Assembly (NCBI GenBank): GCA_001543395.1
Contig: LPNG01000009.1
Location: 26,583-90,582 of the forward strand
Length of the DNA: 64,000 nucleotides
From: Candidatus Alcium sp. F082
GTDB taxonomy: Bacteria; Bacteroidota; Bacteroidia; Bacteroidales; F082
Direction of reading: 5' to 3'
Of this stretch, positions 18,466 to 25,877 are shown one piece after another; the first letter of the stretch is position 1, and each line of letters starts with the position of its first letter. The translations under genes were made by a program, and so were the position numbers. The notes under the pieces are model-generated. The model was not told the DNA's origin and searched no databases. It saw only the letters and a program-made list of their open reading frames with translations.

Positions 18466-18469
18466 CAGC

Positions 18470-21403
18470 ATGAAAACTGAAAAGCAAATCGCTGCGGCGG
18501 CTGCCGCGTTTGCCGGGCGGTGGAAAGGTCGCGGATATGAGCGCGGCGAGTCACAGCTGTTCTGGGCCGACTTATTAAGCAATGTGTATGGCGTGAAGGA
18601 TTTGTCCTCCTTCATCCGCTACGAAGAACAAGTGAGTAGCATGGTGGACTCCACCAACTTCATCGACGGCCACATCCCATCGACGAAGGTGCTGATTGAA
18701 CAGAAATCCATCAACAAGGATTTGAGGAAGGGCCTTCCGCAAAGCGATGGTTCTGTGCAGAATCCGTTCCAGCAAGCGAAGCGGTATGTGGCCAACATGC
18801 CGCTGAGCGAGCACCCGCGATGGATTGTGACCTGCAACTTCAAGGAGTTCCTAATCTATGACATGGAACAGCCTAACGGCGAACCCGAGCAGATCCTGCT
18901 GGAAAACCTGGACAAGGAGTATTACCGCCTGCAGTTTCTCGTGGACGCGAAAAGCGAACATATCTCGAAGGAGATGCAAGTCTCGATGAAGGCCGGCGAG
19001 ATTGTCGGCCGCATCTATGATGCACTGCTGAAGCAGTATGACGACAATTCGCCCGTGGCGTTGCGCTGGCTGAATATCCTTTGTGTCCGAATTGTATTCT
19101 GTCTCTATGCCGAGGATGCCGGTGTGTTCAGTCACGACCAGTTCCATGACTTCCTGAATGCATACGACGCCAAGGACATGCGCAGGGCTTTGGCAGATTT
19201 ATTCATGGTGCTCAACACGCCCGTGGAGAAGCGTAGCCGCTATTTGGCCGATGACTTGAAGGCCTTCCCATATACCAATGGCGGTTTGTTTGAAGAGGAA
19301 ATTGAAATTCCGCAGTTTACGGAGAAATTGAAACAGACCTTGCTCCAGAACGCGAGCCTTGATTTTGATTGGAGCGAAATTTCGCCCACCATCTTCGGAG
19401 CCGTGTTTGAGAGTACGCTGAACCCTGAAACAAGGCGTAGCGGTGGGATGCATTACACCTCTATCGAAAACATCCACAAGGTGATTGACCCTCTCTTCCT
19501 GAACGACCTTCGCCGCGAATTGGACGAGATTTTGGAAGTGAAAGAAGAGAAGAAACGTTTGCGCCGTCTCGATGAGTACCAGGACAAACTGGCCACACTC
19601 ACCTTTCTCGACCCTGCCTGTGGCAGCGGCAACTTCCTGACTGAGACTTATTTGAGTTTGCGTCGATTGGAAAACGAAGTCATCCGCGAACGGTACCATG
19701 GGCAGTCTTTCCTCGGCTTGGAAGGTGCCAGCCCCGTTAAGGTGAGCATCCATCAGTTCTACGGCATAGAGATCAACGACTTTGCCGTGACGGTGGCCAC
19801 CACCGCGCTGTGGATATCGGAGGCTCAGATGCTGACCAAGACGGAACAGATTGTGCAGCATGACATCGACTTCTTGCCGCTGAAGAGCTACGCCAATATC
19901 AAGGAAGGTAATGCGCTTCGGGTTTCTTGGACCGAATGGGAGATTTCGGAGCAAAATCCTGTAATCATTGCGAACAAAACCAATGTCTATCCTACCAAAA
20001 CCGCTCCTGTCACCATAGCAAGCGAAGCCCCTGCACAATACGAATCCATCGATTTGTATAGTGATAATCTAACCATTCACACCTCAGCCCCTGAACCTCC
20101 AACCTATCATGTTGATTTCGATTATATAATGGGCAATCCGCCGTTTGTGGGAGCACAATACATGACAAAAGAACAAAAGACCGATTTGATGAATTTGTTC
20201 CCCAAAAACAAACATTCCGGCGAACTTGATTTTGTAGCAGGTTGGTATAAAAAAGCAGCCAATCTTATGAATGGCAGTGACATCCGATGTGCTTTTGTTT
20301 CTACAAATTCAATTACACAAGGAGAGCAAGTCGCCGCTTTATGGGAAGAACTATTTGAAAACGGAATTCACTTTGATTTTGCTTACAGAACATTTCGTTG
20401 GGACAGTGAGGCAAGCTTGAAAGCACATGTTCACTGCGTGATTATTGGATTCAGTTGCTGTGCTAATTATCGAAAGAAGATCATCTATTCAAGTGATTCA
20501 CAATGTTCTGAGGTGAACAATATCAATGCTTATTTGTTGGATGCAATCAATGTTTTTATTGGAAGCAGAAGCAAACCTATTTGCGATGTACCGCAAATAT
20601 CAAAAGGTTGCCAGCCAACAGATGGAGGAAACCTTATCATCGAAGAAAAGGATTATGAAGAGTTCGTCAAAAAAGAGCCCGGCGCGTTAAAGTTCATCAA
20701 AAAACTAGTTGGTGCACAGGAGTTCATCAACAATAAAAAACGCTATTGTCTTTGGCTCGTTGATGCAAGTCCAGCAGAGCTTCGCAAGATGCCTTTGGTC
20801 ATGAAAAGAATTGAAGCTTGTCGGGAAATGCGATTGAAGAGTACTGATAAGGCGACAAGAAAACTTGCCGAAACGCCAACCGTATTTAGAGAAACATACA
20901 ATCCAAAGACATTCATCATTGTTCCAAGTACAAGCTCTGAACGCAGACGTTATATTCCCATGGGCTTTTTGGATGAGAACACGATTTCAACGAATCTGAA
21001 TCTCATCATTCCCGAAGCAACCCTTTATCATTTTGGTGTGCTTACCAGCAATGTTCACATGGCATGGATGCGAGCCGTGGCTGGTCGCTTAAAAAGCGAT
21101 TATCGATACTCGAAGGATATCGTTTATAATAATTTCCCATGGTGCCAACCAACAGATGAACAAAAAGCGAGAATCGAATCTGCCGCCCAAGGCATCCTTG
21201 ATGCAAGGTGCAAGTTCCCTGATTGCTCGCTTGCTGATTTGTACAACGAATCACTTATGCCTCCCGAGCTACGCCGTGCCCATCAGGAGAATGACAAAGC
21301 CGTGATGCAGGCGTATGGTTTTGATCCTAAAATCCTGGTCGACGATAATGAAGCTCCAATTGTTGCCGAACTATTCAAACTATATCAAACACTTACCAAA
21401 TAA
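18470..21403 (+). CDS. MmeI-like type IIL/IIG restriction-modification enzyme
   Basis: A 977-residue single-chain enzyme with nuclease, methyltransferase and specificity regions. The N-terminal domain has FIDGHIPSTKVLIEQK, a D-x10-E-x-K site (D66, E77, K79) as in MmeI. A helical connector precedes the methyltransferase: motif I FLDPACGSGNFL near residue 378, and IMGNPPFVGAQYM (NPPF, motif IV) near 553, indicating N6-adenine methylation. The C-terminal 350 residues are the target-recognition region. Such enzymes methylate one strand and cut about 20 bases away. DNA from about 19,950 onward is visibly AT-richer than the N-terminal half, suggesting exchange of the specificity part. No separate subunits nearby. 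Start chosen because QIAAAAAAFAGRW is a typical family beginning. Confidence 0.9.
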   Translation: MKTEKQIAAAAAAFAGRWKGRGYERGESQLFWADLLSNVYGVKDLSSFIRYEEQVSSMVDSTNFIDGHIPSTKVLIEQKSINKDLRKGLPQSDGSVQNPFQQAKRYVANMPLSEHPRWIVTCNFKEFLIYDMEQPNGEPEQILLENLDKEYYRLQFLVDAKSEHISKEMQVSMKAGEIVGRIYDALLKQYDDNSPVALRWLNILCVRIVFCLYAEDAGVFSHDQFHDFLNAYDAKDMRRALADLFMVLNTPVEKRSRYLADDLKAFPYTNGGLFEEEIEIPQFTEKLKQTLLQNASLDFDWSEISPTIFGAVFESTLNPETRRSGGMHYTSIENIHKVIDPLFLNDLRRELDEILEVKEEKKRLRRLDEYQDKLATLTFLDPACGSGNFLTETYLSLRRLENEVIRERYHGQSFLGLEGASPVKVSIHQFYGIEINDFAVTVATTALWISEAQMLTKTEQIVQHDIDFLPLKSYANIKEGNALRVSWTEWEISEQNPVIIANKTNVYPTKTAPVTIASEAPAQYESIDLYSDNLTIHTSAPEPPTYHVDFDYIMGNPPFVGAQYMTKEQKTDLMNLFPKNKHSGELDFVAGWYKKAANLMNGSDIRCAFVSTNSITQGEQVAALWEELFENGIHFDFAYRTFRWDSEASLKAHVHCVIIGFSCCANYRKKIIYSSDSQCSEVNNINAYLLDAINVFIGSRSKPICDVPQISKGCQPTDGGNLIIEEKDYEEFVKKEPGALKFIKKLVGAQEFINNKKRYCLWLVDASPAELRKMPLVMKRIEACREMRLKSTDKATRKLAETPTVFRETYNPKTFIIVPSTSSERRRYIPMGFLDENTISTNLNLIIPEATLYHFGVLTSNVHMAWMRAVAGRLKSDYRYSKDIVYNNFPWCQPTDEQKARIESAAQGILDARCKFPDCSLADLYNESLMPPELRRAHQENDKAVMQAYGFDPKILVDDNEAPIVAELFKLYQTLTK

Positions 21404-21500
21404 TGACCAAGAAAAGGAACTGTTTAAGCTGTATGAACAAATGACAAGGGGAAAAACAATAAAAAGCAAAAAGTGGGGCAATAGTTGTGCAAAGCATCAA

Positions 21501-21538
21501 AAGAAAAGCCCTAACTGATTGATTATCAATTAGGGTTT
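21501..21538 (-). terminator. Terminator after the tRNA-Leu pair
   Basis: On the minus strand, ccctaa (complement of 21530-21535) pairs with ttaggg (complement of 21509-21514), with further tgat/atca pairing inside, followed by a T-rich tract. Confidence 0.6.
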
Positions 21539-21539
21539 C

Positions 21540-21608
21540 AGTCGAACCTGCACACCTCTCGATATACGCACCTGAAACGTACGCGTCTACCAATTCCGCC
21601 ATCGGGGC
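21540..21608 (-). pseudogene. tRNA-Leu (CAG anticodon), 3' end missing
   Basis: The minus strand from 21608 reads GCCCCGATGGCGGAATTGG, then a D-loop with GGTAGACGC, an anticodon stem-loop TACGT-TTCAGGT-GCGTA (anticodon CAG, complement of 21572-21574), a long variable arm and GCAGG-TTCGACT of the T arm. The expected CCTGC T-stem strand and the acceptor strand TCGGGGC are absent; the sequence goes straight to GAAACCC and the terminator. It looks like a leucine tRNA truncated inside the T loop. It lies 10 bases downstream of an intact tRNA-Leu and next to a probably mobile restriction-modification gene. A weak alternative pairing of GCCC with GGGC near 21508 would need a 20-base insertion. Confidence 0.65.
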
Positions 21609-21618
21609 TTGGTGATTG

Positions 21619-21702
21619 TGCCCAGGACAAGAGTCGAACTTGCATGCCGTAATCGGCACCACCCCCTCAAAGTGGCGTGTCTACCAATTTCACCACCTGG
21701 GC
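21619..21702 (-). tRNA. tRNA-Leu (GAG)
   Basis: A complete class II tRNA of 84 bases. The acceptor stem GCCCAGG pairs with CCTGGGC. The anticodon stem-loop is CCACT-TTGAGGG-GGTGG with anticodon GAG (complement of 21666-21668), reading CUC/CUU leucine codons. A long variable arm (GCCGATTACGGC) and a T arm GCAAG-TTCGACT-CTTGT are present. The 3' CCA is not encoded. The rest of the 21404-21824 gap is the truncated tRNA, its terminator, and an unused C-terminal-like tail after the restriction gene. Confidence 0.95.
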
Positions 21703-21797
21703 TCGAAATCGGCTGCAAAGATACAACTTTTTTCAATGCTGTAACCACTTTGAGAACTTTTTTGATATTTTTTTTCTTTGCATTACTTAATTTCTTA

Positions 21798-21805
21798 TTT
21801 TTGAA
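21798..21805 (+). promoter_or_regulatory. -7 promoter box of the DUF4301-to-TIR run
   Basis: A TATTTTTG box about 20 bases before the ATG at 21825 is the only clear promoter seen ahead of the seven-gene plus-strand run. Confidence 0.5.
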
Positions 21806-21824
21806 GCGTTTAAAAACCACAATT

Positions 21825-23336
21825 ATGCTTACAGAAAAAGACCTTCAACAGCTTTCAGAAAGAAACATCGCTGAAAATCAAATAATAAACCAAGTCGCCC
21901 AGCTGAAAAGAGGCACACAATATGTCCAACTCATGCGCCCCGCCACCCTCGGCGACGGCATCCTGCGCCTCGACGAGGAACAGGTGAACATGATGACCGC
22001 CGTCTTCGACGCCGATAAGGAGTTCTACCAACTCACGAAGTTCGTCCCCGCCTCAGGCGCCGCCTCACGAATGTTCAAGGACCTCTTCGCCTTCATCGAG
22101 ACCGGTGAGGACAGCAAATTCACGGAGTTCTTCTTCGCCCACATCCATAGCTTCGCCTTCTTCGACGACCTCAACGCCGCCGCGAAACGCCTCTATGGCG
22201 CCGACATCGACAGCCTCCTGAAAGAAGGCCGCAAGGTGGATGTCGTGAAAGCCCTGCTTTTGGACGACGGACTGAACTACGGCAAGCTGCCCAAGGCCCT
22301 GCTGAAGTTCCACCACTACCCCACCTTCAACCGCCTGGCACTTGAAGAACACCTCGTGGAAGCCGCACACTACGCCACCGACAACGAAGGCGTGGCCAAG
22401 CTCCACTTCACCGTCTCGCCCGAGCACGAGGAGCCTTTCAAGAAGACTGTCAACGCGCTGAAAGCCGACTACGAAAAGAAATACGGCGTGCGCTACGACA
22501 TCACCTATTCCTGCCAGAAGCCGTCCACCGACACGGTGGCCATCGACGCCAACGGCGAGCTGTTCCGCGAGGCTAACGGCAAGATCCTGTTCCGCCCCGG
22601 CGGCCACGGTGCACTCATCGAGAACCTCAACGACCTCGGTGAGGAGATTGTCTTCATCAAGAATATCGACAACATCGTGCCTGAGACCAAGTCACAGACG
22701 ACCATCACCTATAAAAAGGTGTTGGCGGGTCTCCTCCTCCACCTGCAGCAGCGCGCCTTCGACTACCTCGATATGCTCGACCAAGGAGCCGTCAGCGCCG
22801 AAGAGCTCGAAGAAGCCCTCAGATTCGCAAAGGACGACCTGATGATGGAAATCCCCGACTTCGTCAACGAATACAACGATATCGAAAAGATCGACTACCT
22901 CTACAACAAACTCAACCGCCCCATGCGCATCTGCGGCATGGTGAAGAACGAAGGCGAACCCGGCGGCGGTCCCTTCTGGGTGAAGAATCTGGATGACGAA
23001 ATATCGCTGCAGATCATCGAGTCCTCACAAATCAACCACAAGGACGAGGGCCAAGAGGCCATCTTCCAAGGCTCCACCCACTTCAACCCCGTCGACCTGG
23101 TGTGCGGCTGCTGGAACTACAAGGGCGAGGCTTTCTGCCTGACCGACTACGTCGACGTCAACACGGGCTTCATCTCCAACAAGTCGAAAGACGGCCGCGA
23201 GCTGAAAGCCCTCGAGCTGCCCGGCCTCTGGAACGGCGCCATGGCCGACTGGATCACCATCTTCGTCGAAGTCCCCATCGAGACCTTCAACCCGGTGAAG
23301 ACCGTGAACGACCTATTGAAACCTATGCATAATTGA
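21825..23336 (+). CDS. DUF4301 family protein
   Basis: A 503-residue cytoplasmic protein matching DUF4301, a Bacteroidota-restricted family of unknown function. Features visible: FVPASGAASRMFKDL near residue 70, LFRPGGHGALIENLNDL near residue 265, a central acidic helical part, and a C-terminal GSTHFNPVDLVCGCWNYKG. PASGAASRM followed later by RPGGHGALI recalls nucleotidyltransferase-like sugar-nucleotide folds, but I cannot confirm this. The frame extends upstream over the tRNA, so the ATG at 21825, about 20 bases after a TATTTTTG box, is the sensible start. First gene of a plus-strand run to 33556. Confidence 0.85.
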   Translation: MLTEKDLQQLSERNIAENQIINQVAQLKRGTQYVQLMRPATLGDGILRLDEEQVNMMTAVFDADKEFYQLTKFVPASGAASRMFKDLFAFIETGEDSKFTEFFFAHIHSFAFFDDLNAAAKRLYGADIDSLLKEGRKVDVVKALLLDDGLNYGKLPKALLKFHHYPTFNRLALEEHLVEAAHYATDNEGVAKLHFTVSPEHEEPFKKTVNALKADYEKKYGVRYDITYSCQKPSTDTVAIDANGELFREANGKILFRPGGHGALIENLNDLGEEIVFIKNIDNIVPETKSQTTITYKKVLAGLLLHLQQRAFDYLDMLDQGAVSAEELEEALRFAKDDLMMEIPDFVNEYNDIEKIDYLYNKLNRPMRICGMVKNEGEPGGGPFWVKNLDDEISLQIIESSQINHKDEGQEAIFQGSTHFNPVDLVCGCWNYKGEAFCLTDYVDVNTGFISNKSKDGRELKALELPGLWNGAMADWITIFVEVPIETFNPVKTVNDLLKPMHN

Positions 23337-23375
23337 AAACAACAATAATAGAAAACAATAAAAAACAAGAAAACC

Positions 23376-23696
23376 ATGACACTAAGCAAAGATGAATTTA
23401 AGGTAATGGTGATGCTGTATGCCGCCAACACCGACGGCAACATCCAGTCGGAAGAAGTGAAAGTGATGCTCGAAAAGACCGGTTTCGAGACGGTGGACAA
23501 AATGGAAAGCATGTTTGCCAAGATGAGCGACGCCGAAGTCATTGAATGCATCCGCGAGAACAAACCCCTTTATGCCGCCACCGAGGGCGACCGCATCGAC
23601 CTCCTTGCCGACCTCTGTGCTATCATTGAGGCAGACGAAAAATGCACTGTGATGGAAGAAACGATGGTAAGGAATATACGGCGGTTGCTGGAATAA
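23376..23696 (+). CDS. TerB-like domain protein
   Basis: A 106-residue all-helical protein. The beginning KDEFKVMVMLYAANTDGNIQ and the end LLADLCAIIEADEKCTVMEE give two acidic helix-loop segments (ANTDGNI and IIEADEKC), as in TerB/DjlA-N-like domains, which bind metal and occur in tellurite-resistance and stress or phage-defence clusters. It lies 39 bases after DUF4301 and nine bases before the RCK-RyR gene, so it belongs to the same transcript. Remote homology by eye; function unknown. Confidence 0.65.
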   Translation: MTLSKDEFKVMVMLYAANTDGNIQSEEVKVMLEKTGFETVDKMESMFAKMSDAEVIECIRENKPLYAATEGDRIDLLADLCAIIEADEKCTVMEETMVRNIRRLLE

Positions 23697-23705
23697 GACC
23701 CCACC

Positions 23706-25868
23706 ATGAATAAGTTCATCGAAAGAATCAAAGGGAGCAAGGTCTCAGCCTTCATCCAAGCCTTGATTGTTCTGCTGTTGCTGGCCATCATCGCCATCGC
23801 CTTTTTCAGGGTCCGGATTCCGCATTATTGGAGGTGGATCCTCTTTGGCGCCACCATGTTGCTTATCATCCTACAATGTTGCAGGCTGAAATACCCACTG
23901 CTGCTTCTCGACAGGATCTTCGCCAACTACGCCGGAAAGCAGATCGCCATGGCACTCCTCATCTTCATCGTCACCTTGGACTTTGGCCTGTGTCTTTTCC
24001 CAAACAGCGGGATGCGCAGTACCTTCAGGGACTTCATCAGCCCCATGATCTTGATAGAGGAAGCCTCGGACGGCTATCGGTATGAGTTCGACACCACGCA
24101 ATATGCCAGCAACTACGACAAAGTGGCCATCGTCAAGGAGCCTGCCCAATACAAGAGCCGGATGGAGTACTTCAAACACGGTTTCATCTATTTCCTGGGC
24201 ATCTTCATCTTCAACGGCCTGCTCATCGCCACCATCAACCGCTTCATGGCCACCCGTGCCGACCGTTACAAAAGCGGGGCGAACACCTATAAGAGCATGA
24301 GCGGCCATTATGTCGTCATCGGTTACGGCCCTTCGTGCGCCTCCATCCTGCGCAACATATACAACCGCGGCAATATGGACTCCACGACACGATTCCTGAT
24401 GCTCACCCGCCAAGACCCCGAGATGGTGCGGCGCCAAATCGCCTCACAACTGCAGGACTTGGAGGAAAAGACCGTCATCTACTCCGGTGACATGGACACG
24501 GCATCCCACTTGGGCCGGCTCAACATCGACAAGGCCAAGGAAGTGTTCATCTTGGGCGAAGGCCGTGAGACAGGGCGCGACTCCAAGAACCTGGAATGCG
24601 CCAAGTCGGTGAAGGAGATGAGAGGCCACCGCTGCCAAGGGAAGCCCATGCACGTCAACGTGCAATTCGACAAGCCCTCCTCCTACTCGACCATCAAACG
24701 CATCACCATCCCAAAGAACTACTACAAGAACGATCAAGACGACGAGCTGATTTATCTGAGGCCTTTCAATTTCTATGAAAACTGGGCAAGACTGCTGTGG
24801 GGCACCTGCCAGATAGAAGGCTATCGCACCCTCGACCGCGGCATGATGGTGGACAACGACCCCGAAAAGGGCTTGATCCTGGCCGACAAGCATGTCCATC
24901 TCTTCATCGCCGGATTCAACGAGATGGGCGTCGCCCTACTGCTCGAGGCGTTGCGCGTGTGCCATTATCCCAACTACGACGAGACTACGGGAGCCAACAA
25001 GACCCGCATTACCGTCGTCGACCCAAGGATGGACGACATCCTGCCCCGCTTCAAGTCGGAGTATGCCTATCTGAGCCAGATCACCGACGTCGACATCGAA
25101 TACAAAGCCTGTCAGATTGAAGACGACGCCATTCGATGCGAGCTTGACGATTTGGCCAGACGCCAAGACGTTGTGCTGACCGTCGCCCTCTGCTTCGAGG
25201 ATGCCGACAGCAGCCTCTCGGCCGCCCTCTCACTGCCCGACGCGCTCTATTACCATATCGTGGACGGACAGATCGTGCACAACACCGACGTGGAGATCCT
25301 GGTGCGCCAAGAGATCAAATCGGGCCTGGCCGACGCCTTGGACGAGGAGAACGGCAAATACGCCAACGTGAAGATCTTCGGCACCTTGGACAAGGGCGTC
25401 GACGACCAGCTGCTTGACGACAAGATGGCCATCATCATCAACGCCCACTACCACTTCAAGTATGGCTCAGAGCCGTCAAGAGACTTCTTCGGGCTGGTGG
25501 AGGAAGACAAGGACAAGGCCTTGGCTGAGGCCGCCACGGAGTGGATCGCCTTGAACGAAGACAAGCGCTTCGCCAACCGTTACCAGACAGAGATCTACAA
25601 GACCTACCAGACCTACCGTCCGCTGTTGGAGCAAAAGCCCGAACTGCTCTACCAGACCGAGCATTTGCGTTGGTGCGCAGAGCGGAGCATCACCGGCTAC
25701 CGCGACCTGCACGACCCCGACATCAAGAGCGGCACCTACCAGATCCACCACCTCCTCGTGCCCTACCACGACTTGAACGACCATGAAAAAGGCAAGGACA
25801 AAGACGTCTTGGAAATCATGGACAAGGTGGTGGCACTGGCGGACAGTATCAAAGAAAACATCCTATAG
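23706..25868 (+). CDS. Membrane protein with two TrkA-N/RCK domains and a C-terminal RyR domain
   Basis: A 720-residue protein. The N-terminal part has about four hydrophobic helices (residues 17-36, 42-60, 78-98, 155-178), separated by an extracytoplasmic loop around 105-150. A Rossmann TrkA-N-like domain begins near residue 200 (HYVVIGYGPSCASILRNI), with GRLNIDKAKEVFILGEG. A second starts near 397 (VHLFIAGFNEMGVALLLEAL). This resembles RCK-gated or CASTOR-like ion channels, although no classical GYG filter is seen. The last 70 residues (HLRWCAERSITGYR, then LLVPYHDLNDHEKGKDKD) match the RyR (ryanodine receptor) repeat pattern. A ligand-gated membrane sensor or channel is inferred. TPR genes follow nine bases later. 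Confidence 0.75.
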   Translation: MNKFIERIKGSKVSAFIQALIVLLLLAIIAIAFFRVRIPHYWRWILFGATMLLIILQCCRLKYPLLLLDRIFANYAGKQIAMALLIFIVTLDFGLCLFPNSGMRSTFRDFISPMILIEEASDGYRYEFDTTQYASNYDKVAIVKEPAQYKSRMEYFKHGFIYFLGIFIFNGLLIATINRFMATRADRYKSGANTYKSMSGHYVVIGYGPSCASILRNIYNRGNMDSTTRFLMLTRQDPEMVRRQIASQLQDLEEKTVIYSGDMDTASHLGRLNIDKAKEVFILGEGRETGRDSKNLECAKSVKEMRGHRCQGKPMHVNVQFDKPSSYSTIKRITIPKNYYKNDQDDELIYLRPFNFYENWARLLWGTCQIEGYRTLDRGMMVDNDPEKGLILADKHVHLFIAGFNEMGVALLLEALRVCHYPNYDETTGANKTRITVVDPRMDDILPRFKSEYAYLSQITDVDIEYKACQIEDDAIRCELDDLARRQDVVLTVALCFEDADSSLSAALSLPDALYYHIVDGQIVHNTDVEILVRQEIKSGLADALDEENGKYANVKIFGTLDKGVDDQLLDDKMAIIINAHYHFKYGSEPSRDFFGLVEEDKDKALAEAATEWIALNEDKRFANRYQTEIYKTYQTYRPLLEQKPELLYQTEHLRWCAERSITGYRDLHDPDIKSGTYQIHHLLVPYHDLNDHEKGKDKDVLEIMDKVVALADSIKENIL

Positions 25869-25877
25869 CATAATTCC

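Noticed and set aside
21508..21608. Complete tRNA with a long insert before the acceptor strand
   Set aside because: GCCC/GGGC pairing is possible but the T stem is broken and about 20 extra bases would be needed.
21609..21824. N-terminal extension of the DUF4301 protein
   Set aside because: The extension is read across a tRNA gene and the promoter box; the ATG at 21825 fits the family start.
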